Below, piece by piece: positions 55,754-64,000 of a stretch of 64,000 nt of DNA (within the stretch, counting starts at the first letter, position 1; each line of letters starts with the position of its first letter). Source of the stretch: Hemerocallis citrina. Taxonomy: Eukaryota > Streptophyta > Magnoliopsida > Asparagales > Asphodelaceae. The stretch is taken from NCBI GenBank assembly GCA_017893485.1, contig CM030366.1:198305835-198369834 (forward strand). The letters run 5' to 3'. The translations under genes were made by a program, and so were the position numbers. Under the pieces are notes generated by a model. That model worked only from the letters and a program-made list of their open reading frames with translations. It was not told where the DNA came from and made no database searches.

Positions 55754-56052
55754 TCAGTCGACTGGTGACAGTATCAGTCGACTGTTCTGCGAACATCAAA
55801 ACATCTCGTTCGGTTCAGTCGACCGTTGACAGAGAATCAGTCGACTGTTTTACGAAACTTTAAAACATCAAAAATAACGCAGTCGGTTCAGTCGACTGTC
55901 GACCAGGAATCAGTCGACTGTTCCGCGGAAACTTAAACACCAAAATTCAGGACAGCAGCAGTCGACTGTGGAAGTAGACAGTCGACTGTTCTGCCAACGA
56001 AAACCAAATTCTTATACTTGCCAGTTGACTGTGGAAGGTATACAGTCGACTG
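55754..56052. promoter_or_regulatory. Five palindrome pairs in the solo LTR
   Basis: Pairs by start and spacing: 55754/55774 (20), 55816/55838 (22), 55889/55911 (22), 55959/55979 (20), 56022/56043 (21). Most are exact CAGTCGACTG; 55816 is CAGTCGACCG and 56022 is CAGTTGACTG. Several second copies are followed by TTCTGCGAAC, TTTTACGAAAC or TTCCGCGGAAAC. The regular spacing is seen directly; function is inference. Confidence 0.55.
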
Positions 56053-57076
56053 TCAATTGCATCAATTTGTAAACTGCATATATTTTTCGACATTTTAATT
56101 GATTTGTACTTCCATATAAAAATATAGATCATTGTCAGAATGTATTCCTTTTAAAAACAATATCGTATATGTTCTCAAATCCACAAGTTTCTCACTTTTC
56201 AATGAAATCCTTACAAATGTATCAAAACATATTTTCCAATCAATTTTTTAAATAAACTGTTATCTTTTATCAAAATTTACTTTATAAAAATCTCTACACT
56301 CACAAGTAGACACTTTGAAGTTTAGAACCGCACTTCCTTGCCATATTAACAACAAACAATTCTTTTATACACATTTGCATTATTTTAACCGATGTCTTAA
56401 CACGAATCAATTTCATGCAATCACTTCAATTCTAGTATTTCAACTAGCAATCATAACAATTTAAGGAAATAGAATAACATATCAATCAAAATTTAACGAT
56501 CCATTTCTACATTAATTTGCATGTAATCCCATAATTCCAATTCAATTTCAACCAAATGAATCATATATCATCTATCATGCATTTTCTACTCCTAAATTAG
56601 AAAGCATTCAAGAAACACCCACCTAAAGTTGAAGAAACACGAATAGAAAGCTCCTAGAAAAATCCCTTAGAATGCACGAATAGATCCTTCTCCTCCTAGC
56701 TCCTTGCCAAAACCAAAAGCTTCAAATTGGGTTGTATAGCCGGCCTCCAATGGGAAAACTCAAACTAGAAACTACTCAATCTTTTCCTCACTTTAATCTT
56801 TTCTCTCTTTATTAAATTTTCCATTGTACTAAGATGAGAAGAAATTAGGGGGGTATTTATACATAATTTTGGATGGATTGAATGGCTAGGATTAGATCAA
56901 CTAGTTAGAGATTAAGGGCTAGGATGAATTAGAGAGTTGTAACAACTACCCATGATGAGATAACTACCTCCACACTACTCCCATTTTCTAAAATTTAAAC
57001 TTGCTTTCCCTCCTACTTTAAAATCCAAAATTTAGTTTTTTCCCTCTTTTATGAACAGCCCGGCCCCCAACAATGT

Positions 57077-57740
57077 GTGCACATCGCTCGTGTGCACGTG
57101 CACGTACTTTGTGTACAAAATAATTTATTTATTTAATCTCTTTAAAACAATTTATTTATATATGCAATAAATATATAAAATTAACTTTAAAATTATACTT
57201 TTCATGCACAATTAAAATAGACACACAATTTATGAAATTTATTTTGAGAGAAGAATACGTTTAAACACGTGCACCAAAACACGTGCGTCGCCCGTAAAAT
57301 CTCAAAAGTACAAAAATTGATTTTGTCAACCGAAAAATATTTATAATTAATTGGAATGCAACTTAAAGTATATTTAATATACATATTTGATAATGTACTC
57401 AAATGTACAGAAAACACGTGTATTGCACGTAAAAAGTTATTTTAATTAAAATAGACCAAAAATTGAATTCCGTTTACAAAAACATGTTTATAAAAATAAA
57501 TAATTGAAATCCATTGAAAACTTTGCACGCAACAGTGGAATACCCGAAATCGACACGTGCATCGATAATAAGTAAAAAGCACGTAAAAACTCAAAGATTG
57601 AAATTTAGCATTTGAGTTGTCTCAAATGGAATTTTAAGAATATGAGATTGCATAAATAATCGGAATTCAAAATATATATCAAAATGTGTTATGGATATAA
57701 TAAATAACAGTACAAAATGCACGTGCGTAACACCCGAGGG
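57077..57740 (-). promoter_or_regulatory. Repeated CACGTG (G-box core) motifs at the U3 end of the solo LTR
   Basis: CACGTG occurs near 57096, 57280, 57415, 57554 and 57720, mostly in the wider form CACGTGYRTYGCMCGTAAAA. In minus orientation this is the U3 (promoter) end. CACGTG is the core site of plant bHLH and bZIP factors. Confidence 0.45.
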
Positions 57741-57950
57741 CAAAAATTGTCAATTAAATTTTGCGGGGTGTTACATACTTTGCTGAAAACCCCTTATATT
57801 TTTAAATTTTCACCATTTTAGCCCCCTCTCAATATTTTTACAAAACCCTTTATTACCTCCAAAATAACATCCACCTCCCTTCAAATTTACAATTTATTAC
57901 TTGGTCACACTCCTACATTTAATTCATGAATGATCAATGCAAAATGATAT

Positions 57951-57952
57951 CG

Positions 57953-57998
<46 letters not shown>
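57951..57998. repeat. (ATT)n microsatellite
   Basis: About 15 uninterrupted ATT triplets. Confidence 0.95.
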
Positions 57999-57999
<1 letters not shown>

Positions 58000-58164
58000 T
58001 TATTTTACACGTGTGATGCACGTTTTAATAAATATAGTTTTTTAAAGTAAAAATTCAGACGGAGTCTAGATTTGAACCTAAGACCTCTTTTATAATAGTT
58101 ATGCACGTGCGTTGCACGCATTGGTAGATTTACAAATGACACTAAGGCTTTCTCCCATTATAGT

Positions 58165-58202
58165 ATTAGAGATTAGAGATTAGAGATTAGAGATTAGAGA
58201 TG
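58165..58202. repeat. Heptamer tandem repeat (TAGAGAT)n
   Basis: Five direct copies of TAGAGAT just upstream of the Helitron 3' hairpin. Confidence 0.85.
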
Positions 58203-58240
58203 AGCATTTTATTTAATTTAATGACTGTATTTTTTATATT

Positions 58241-58263
58241 CGTGCATCGCACGTGCATTATAC

Positions 58264-58266
<3 letters not shown>
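58241..58266 (+). other. Helitron 3' hairpin and CTAG end
   Basis: CGTGCATCGCACG can fold with a 3-nt loop and is followed by TGCATTATACTAG, then a T. Confidence 0.6.

Positions 58267-58267
<1 letters not shown>

Positions 58268-58332
<65 letters not shown>
58268..58332. repeat. (TG)n(TA)n microsatellite
   Basis: A short TG run and then about 27 TA units. Confidence 0.95.
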
Positions 58333-58430
58333 CTTCTTCGGTTGCAAACGGGTCTGTGTGCACAGACCCGTGCGAACTTTAATCTGGGCAGTTGGAAAGA
58401 TCCAAGGCCCATATATTTTTTCATAAAATT

Positions 58431-58469
58431 TTGCCTTAACCCATCGTTGACAAGGATGGATTAAGGCAA
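58431..58469. repeat. Short inverted repeat with a TTAACCC core
   Basis: TTGCCTTAACCCATC (58431-58445) pairs with GATGGATTAAGGCAA (58455-58469) at 14 of 15 positions. The TTAACCC core recurs in the long palindrome at 63300-63580. Confidence 0.8.
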
Positions 58470-58934
58470 AGATATAATCTCATAACTGTATACAGTTCGT
58501 CTTCCTTGTCGATCTCTCCCTCCCCCTTTTCAGTGTTTTTTTGGCCGAAACCAAACCCAAGAACCCTAAAAAAATTTCAGACTCCTCTGTTTGCTCCTAC
58601 TCCTCTGTTTGCTCCTCCTCCTCCTCCTCTTCCACTCTCATACAATCTCTCTCTCCAAATATCTACATCGAAAGCAAATCAAATCCCTAGTTCGGCCACA
58701 AATCGATCTATTGGCAATATTCGTAGTTATTTTGTAAGGTATTGACTAATTATTTGCCTTATTAGAGTTAATTGTGTTGATTTCTAAATATTTACATAGC
58801 AAATTATTTAGAAAGTCGAAAAAAAAAATTTGCCCAAAATTATTTAGAAATGTCGTAATGTTTGGCTTACTAATTTAGTTTTATTTGTGTTGATTTTTCA
58901 CGTTCAATTTATACGGAAATAATGAGTTAGAATT

Positions 58935-60600
58935 TTTTAGTGCGGTTAGAGTAGAACCCCTTGCAAACGGCCTCCAAAAAATACAAAACTTTGCGAGCAG
59001 GTTGATCTCACGCAACACAAACCACCCCAACTTGTAGAAGTTGGTTTCGATTCACAGTTCGAGATATACGGCCGTGTATCGCTTTTGGTTAAAAAAAAAC
59101 TAATAAAGCAGTATACGGACGTATCTCGCAAACCGTGAGTCGAAACCCACTTCTACAAGTTTGGGTGGCTTGCGCTACGTGAATTCGACCAAGTTGTAAA
59201 GTTTTAGAAATTTTGGATGCCGTTTGTATGGTTTTCTCACGTTCCTCGCATTAGAAGTTATTGACTTAGAATTTTTTGAGTTCGGTTAGAGTAAGATTCC
59301 TTGCAAACGGCCTCCAAAAAATACGAAACTTTGCGAGTAGGTTGATCTCACGCAGCACAAGCCACCCCAACTTGTAGAAGTGGGTTTCGATTCACGGTTC
59401 GGGATATACAGCCGCGTATCGCTTTCGGTTAAAAAAAAACTTATAAAGCGGTATACGGACGTATCTCGCAAGCCGTGAGTCGAAACTCACTTCTACAAGT
59501 TTGGGTGGCTTACGCTACGTGAATTTGACCAAGTTGCAAAGTTTTATAAATTTTGGATGCCGTTTGTACGGTTTTCTCACGTTCCTCGCATTAGAAGTTA
59601 ATGAGTTAGAATTTTTTGTGTTCGGTTAGAATAGAAAACCTTGCAAACGGCCTCAAAAAATATGAAACTTTGCGAGTAGGTTGATCTCACGCAGCACAAG
59701 CCACCCCAACTTGTAGAAGTGGGTTTTGATTCACGGTTCGAGATATACGGCCGTGTATCGCTTTTGGTTTAAAAACCCTAATAAAGCGGTATACTGACGA
59801 ATCTCGCAAATCGTGAGTCGAAACTCACTTCTACAAGTTTGGGTGGCTTGTGCTACGTGAATTCGACCAAGTTGCAAAGTTTTAAAAATTTTGGATTCCG
59901 TTTGTGCGGTTTTCTCACGTTCCTCGCATTAGAAGTTATTGACTTAGAATTTTTTGAGTTCGGTTAGAGTAGAAAATCTTGCAAACGGCCTCCAAAAAAT
60001 ACAAAACTTTGCGAGTGGGTTGATCTCACGCAGCACAAGCCACCCCAACTTGTAGAAGTTGGTTTTGATTCACGGTTCGAGATATACGACCGTGTATCGC
60101 TTTTGGTTTTAAAAAAACCTAATAAAGCGGTATACGGCCGTATCTTGCAAACCGTGACTCAGAACTTACTTCTACAAGTTTGGGTGGCTTGCGCTATGTG
60201 AATTCTACCAAGTTTCAAAATTTTATAAATTTTGGATGCCGTTTGTATGGTTTTTCCACGTTCCTCGCTTTACAAGTTAATCACGTATAAAGCATTTAGT
60301 GCGGTTAGACTAGAAAACCCTTCAAACCACTTCCAATAATTACAAAACTTTGCGAGTAGGATGGTCTCACGTAGCACAAGCAACCCCAACTTGTAGAAGT
60401 GAGTTTTCATTCACGGTTTGAGTGATACGGCCATGTATCGGTTTATTTGGGTTTTTTTACAACCAAAAGCGGTACACGTTCGTATCTCTCCAACCGATAG
60501 TTCAAATTCACTTCCACAAGTTTGGGTGGCTTGTGCTACGTAAATCCGACCAAGTTGCCTTGTACTGCTTTTTTTGTTGTCATTTGTGCATTTTTTTTCC
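58935..60600. repeat. Array of five 340-bp units, each a long inverted repeat
   Basis: TTGCAAACGG recurs at 58961, 59301, 59641 and 59979, with a decayed copy near 60321. Within each unit the first half (GCAAACGGCCTCC, then CACCCCAACTTGTAGAAG, then ATACGGCCGTGTATCGC) reappears reverse-complemented in the second half (GCGGTATACGGACGTAT, then CTTCTACAAGTTTGGGTGG, then GGATGCCGTTTGTATGG). Arms are about 130-150 bp around an A-rich centre. The array is therefore 170-bp monomers in alternating orientation. It lies directly upstream of the PMD pseudogene. No coding potential. Confidence 0.88.
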
Positions 60601-60672
60601 ACAATTTCGGTATGTTTATTGATGATAAATAAATGGGTGTAACGCGTACAAACTAAATTTAAATTTTTTTGT

Positions 60673-62423
60673 ACATAAATAAATGGCTATAACAAGGCAA
60701 CCCAGAAGCCCCTCCGGTACTACTAGTGGCCACCAACTATGGAGGTAAGATTAATTATTATTATTGGTTTTAAATACGAATATATAACATTATCTCAATA
60801 ATAACATTTGTTATCTTTGTTTGTGTAGGTTGGTGGCTGTCAATCTATATCTGCTGAGGCAGGTCCGTCGTCCTCAATTCTCGTTACACCCCTGGACCCG
60901 TGGACACAAACTTACCCACGTTGCAACCCAAACACCATTCTAAAGCCGTGTGGATTGGGTTCGATAAGAAATGTAACTTCCGGAAGCACAAGATTCTTCC
61001 TTTTGACCCCTGTATCACGCCGTACTTAGTTGATGCCAGTTTCTAAGGAGCTAAATTCATGAGGGGAGTGAAGCTGAATCGGCTGTTACTTACAGCTCTT
61101 ATCGAGCGATGGAGGCTAGAGACCCATACATTCCACCTGCCAGTGGGTGAGATGACAGTGACCCTCCAAGATGTAGCAATAATAACTGGGCTACCAATAG
61201 ATGAGGTCGCCATGACGGGAAACATGGACTTCGATCGAGTTGAAGTTATTCGTGATTTGCTCGGTATCGACCTCCAATTGATAGTTCTCCAAAGAAGATA
61301 GGCTGTTGAAAAAGAAATCCTCGCAAATGTTCCCGCATATTATGATCAAGATTTATTGTATGAACAAATAGAAGTTGCGAAAGATAAAGCGGAAGTTGAA
61401 ATTTTGGACGAAACTTTCGAGGGTAAATCACTATACATTAGTCGGTTGAAATTTCAGTTCGAGGAGGATTATTTGACCCCCGAGTCGGACGAGAAAACCC
61501 TAACCTACTATGCTCGTGCGTACATTTTTAGTATGATCGGGGGAGCGAACTTCCCGAACTCATCCGGATCGACCGTGTCGCTAATGTACCTACGGTTGTT
61601 GGAAAATTTCCGTTATGCAGACCGTTTCAGTTGGGGGAGTGCGGCATTGGCGCTACTGTATAGGAATTTGTACGCATGTCCATTAGGTGCCGTACAAATG
61701 GGTGGCCCGATGGTACTACTGCAAATCTGGAGTTGGGAACGCATCCACATTGGACATCCCCGTATTATTGAACCAACACCGGATTGGTTGGCCGATCTGG
61801 GGGTGCCAGAGTTGTTACCTCCTCTAGGAGTATATTGGGCGGGGAGGCACACGTGGGTCGATAACCCACGCCAATCTTTAACCTACTACAGAGATGAGTT
61901 AGATAACCTGCAGGATGAGTTTGTCAACTGGGAACCGTACTCGATCGCCAGGTTGCAAAGGGTTCCACCTGTCTGTTTAGACAGTGCGTTTTGGTTGATG
62001 GCTGCACCACTTGTGAATTTTGGCATTGTCGAGTTCCAGTATTCGGATAGAGTGATGCGGCAATTTGGATATCAACAAAAAATTCCCGATGTCCGGTGCT
62101 ATGATAAAAAGTTGCACGAGGTGAGGGGAACGGGACGAGTGACCAAATTCGATTTGGTTGATTACCTTCGTTACCATGTGGCCAACTGGAACACCATGCG
62201 GCATCAAATGACACCGAATATGATGTTCTTTGCGATACCTTATGATGGCTCCCTCCTACAGGTATACATGATGTGGTACAAGCGGGTTACATGGTTGTAT
62301 GTTTCTCTAAAGGCCGTTGTACCAGCCGGTGTTCAGATTCTGATTCTCCCAATCCAGGCAGAACCACCTCCGGCATATTCCTCCTCCCAGCCGATGTACC
62401 AACCAAAGGCTGAGACATATTGA
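60673..62423 (+). pseudogene. Plant mobile domain (PMD, MAIN-like) protein, disrupted
   Basis: A PMD reading can be followed from GPVDTNLPTLQPKHHSKAVW (near 60895) through RWRLETHTFHLPVGEMTVTL (near 61108-61167) and GLPIDEVAMTG to a C-terminal half starting SLYISRLKFQF (near 61426) and ending at 62423 (TGA at 62421-62423). Marks of the family include TFHLPxGE, VTLQDVA and RFSWGSAALALLYRNLY. Defects: TAA at 61042-61044, TAG at 61299-61301 and a likely frame change at a C-run near 60889. A first exon may begin at ATG 60673 with a GTAAGA donor near 60745 and a TTTGTGTAG acceptor near 60829. PMD proteins occur both as host genes (MAIN, MAIL1) and inside MULE or gypsy elements; the flanking inverted repeats favour a mobile origin. 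Confidence 0.82.
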
Positions 62424-62554
62424 AACATGGTTAGTCAAATTTCATCCAATTTCATATATTTAGCATGCATGTATTGTTATTTGAGGTGAGTGATATGTTA
62501 AGTGTGCATGTTGTTTAAATTGAAAATTTCAACCTAATGTAAATTGAAAACACA

Positions 62555-62920
62555 TTGGAAAACGTTCGGACAGCTACTCGTATCTTGAAGACTAAGGTAC
62601 CCGAGATCTTTAAGGAGATAATGCGGGAGATGTTAAAGTCGTGCTGCCGTACTCTTGAGGACGTGGGTGAAGGTCCGCAACTTGAGGCGTATTTGAAAGC
62701 CAACATGCCAGCAACTGGTTCTAGGCGAAAGAGCATGACAAGGCAGGAAATTCACACCGCCGAGCCACAACAAGTGCAACAACAACAAAATCCTGCAGAA
62801 GTTGAAATGGAGCAGTGGTCGGATGACCCTGAAATCCTCAAAGGAAGCGGAACCTACCCGAGCAATTCACACCAAGCGGTCGCAAGCCGCGTGGCCGTAA
62901 AATGTAGTATCTAATAGTCA
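62555..62920 (+). pseudogene. C-terminal exon of the PMD protein, frameshifted
   Basis: The open stretch has a helix MLKSCCRTLEDVGEGPQLEA followed by YLKANMP and a Gln-rich tail, as seen at the end of PMD proteins. In the annotated frame it ends without the usual basic motif. In the neighbouring frame the last codons (near 62870-62912) read GRKPRGRKM then stop, an AT-hook-like end, so a one-base shift near 62860 is likely. Confidence 0.55.
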
Positions 62921-63290
62921 GTTCGTTATTAGTAGTTTAGCATTTGGTTGATGATTTTGTTATTCCAATAACTAATGCATAATTTGTTTCTATGTTGATA
63001 AATTGTTGTAAGTAAATACCGGGCATGCCTGGAAGCCAACGTGAAGAACGCCTTGATAATTTTTTTTAATAATTTGGACATGTTTTGGGTTGTATAATTA
63101 TTGTGAATTTTTTTTAGAACTGTATTGATTTGAATTAGTTCTGTACATTGGTTGACAATGTCAATTTGTATGCTTTAAAATTGTTGTGAAGTTATCTGTT
63201 GTATTATATACATTGATGTGATGTGAATTTGTGAACAAATTTGGTTAAGTTGTATTTGTATCAACCAAAGCCCATAGAGCCCACACAGAC
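62921..63290. other. AT-rich sequence downstream of the PMD pseudogene
   Basis: T-rich with no gene; may serve as 3' untranslated and polyadenylation region. Nothing else seen. Confidence 0.4.
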
Positions 63291-63299
63291 GAAAATTCT

Positions 63300-63585
63300 G
63301 TACAAATATCTCTACTTAACCCGTTATTAACGATGACAGGTTAAATGAGTTTAACCCGTCATTGGTGATAACAGGTTAAATAGAGAGATATTGACAGTCC
63401 TTTATCCCCTACAGACCAAGTCTTAATAAAGTACTGTAAACATCTCTCTACTTAACCCGTTATTGGGGATAACGGGTTAAGATCGCTTAACCCGTTATCC
63501 CCAATAACAGGTTAAGTGGAGAGATATTGACAGTACTTTATTAAGATTGCTTAACATGTTATCCTCAACAACGGGTTAAGTAGAA
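63300..63585. repeat. Long palindrome built from TTAACCCGTTAT repeats
   Basis: Arms 63422-63480 and 63487-63545 (59 bp each) pair with about 5 mismatches around a 6-base loop (GATCGC). Each arm contains a smaller palindrome, TAACCCGTTATTGGGGATAA. Partial copies flank it at 63315-63385 and 63549-63585. Confidence 0.92.
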
Positions 63586-63786
63586 AGATATTTTTATGCT
63601 TTTTACAACTTTCTCTTCACTCTTTGCGAACATTGTCTCCTGAACTATGCAAAGTGACATTCATATGCTTGTAAATCGTTTATATTTTTTATTAATTTCC
63701 ATTTATTTCCACGTAACTAACCAATATAAAATCATTAAGATTAAATGTGGTCAACAAGTTCAAAAAATAAAATATGATAACTTGCC

Positions 63787-63862
63787 TAGGGTTAGGGTTA
63801 GGGTAAGCTAGGGTTAAGGGTTAGTGTAGGGTTATGTGTTAGGGTAAGGGTTAATATTTGTA
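63787..63862. repeat. Degenerate telomere-like repeats
   Basis: CTAGGGTTAGGGTTAGGG followed by interrupted GGGTTA and GGGTTAAG variants. The clearest copies are the hexamer TTAGGG, not the usual plant heptamer TTTAGGG. Confidence 0.6.
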
Positions 63863-64000
63863 GTAAGATGTTGTTTTTGGTTTTGATTAATTAGGTTAAT
63901 ATTTGTAGCTCTTCGATCTAAAACGCACTGAATTTTTTTCATTATTGGGTTCTACATGTGGGGTTCTACATGTGGGAGTATAATCTGACGTGATTTTCAC

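Larger units (their letters stand above)
54085..57775 (-). mobile_element. Solo chromovirus-type LTR with target duplication
   Basis: Left end TGTAACACTCC, right end GGGGTGTTACA, flanked on both sides by TACTT (54080-54084 and 57776-57780). There is no internal region, so it is a solo LTR left by recombination between the two LTRs of a full element. Minus orientation is inferred because the strings CTGTGGGCACGTCAG and GGGTTCAATCCCTCG near its left end match, in reverse complement, the 3' part of the LTR at 1935-6300. It is 3.69 kb long and contains a 319-bp duplication, palindrome pairs and repeated CACGTG motifs. Confidence 0.9.
48495..58266 (+). mobile_element. Probable Helitron with nested LTR elements
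   Basis: The 5' end TCTACTATTTTAATGGGAG lies directly after an A. The 3' end has hairpin CGTGC-ATC-GCACG, then TGCATTATACTAG (CTAG terminus), and is followed by a T. Insertion between A and T, a TC start and a CTRR end with a hairpin 10-12 bp inside are the Helitron hallmarks. Subtracting the copia element (50453-53475) and the solo LTR (54085-57775) leaves about 3.05 kb with no Rep/helicase gene, so it is non-autonomous. Pairing of these two ends as one element is inference. Confidence 0.5.

Noticed and set aside
58506..58745. Pro/Ser-rich frame upstream of the inverted-repeat array
   Set aside because: Looks like a pyrimidine-rich 5' leader; no motif, and it does not join the PMD frame in any evident way.

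Overview
This window reads as a stretch of intergenic chromatin from a flowering plant, most likely a eudicot. It is AT-rich outside the transposons and is almost entirely nested transposable elements: chromovirus (Tekay-type), Athila-type and Tat-type Ty3/gypsy elements, a gag-only Ty1/copia derivative, CACTA and other TIR elements, and Helitron-like termini. These carry fragments of plant genes (an NIK-type receptor kinase, a DED1/DDX3-type DEAD-box helicase, a class II formin). I see no intact host gene and no tRNA, rRNA or CRISPR. The species cannot be named from the sequence.

Layout. 1-6300: 3' part of a decayed chromovirus pol and its long 3' LTR, which is interrupted at 4038-5427 by a TIR element carrying an NIK kinase fragment. 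6376-8900: CACTA-like element with a DEAD-box helicase exon. 9640-9797: Helitron-like 5' end. 9798-~10540: LTR piece. ~10545-28624: minus-strand Athila-type element, broken at gag by element A (11192-25513), a young, apparently intact Tat-type retrotransposon with 660-bp LTRs and a GTTTG target duplication. 28625-42420: element B, an older relative of A in the same orientation, whose 3' LTR is cut at 42420. 42421-~46620: minus-strand chromovirus LTR and pol remnant. 47558-47895: formin fragment. 48495-58266: probable Helitron holding a 3-kb gag-only copia element (50453-53475, TSD ATTGC) and a 3.7-kb solo LTR (54085-57775, TSD TACTT). 58330-63600: a plant-mobile-domain (PMD) pseudogene with long inverted-repeat structures on both sides. 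63790-63860: degenerate telomere-like repeats.

How the parts work together. Elements A and B each encode a sense gag-pol with the second RNase H typical of the Tat lineage. On the opposite strand of their long 3' region each also carries a three-exon gene with its own TATA box. In both copies the exon lengths of the first two exons, the splice sites and the joined frame agree. Hairpin-forming tandem arrays flank this antisense gene on both sides. A looks competent in both genes; B has one nonsense codon in each.

The most unusual signal is a recurring DNA module. Ten-bp palindromes with a GTCGAC core (CAGTCGACTG, AAGTCGACTT or CGGTCGACCG) occur in pairs whose starts are almost always 20-22 bp apart. 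The pairs appear in three unrelated LTR-retrotransposon families here: the Athila-type element, the solo chromovirus-type LTR and the gag-only copia LTR. The spacing is two DNA helical turns, so a shared DNA-binding factor is a reasonable hypothesis.
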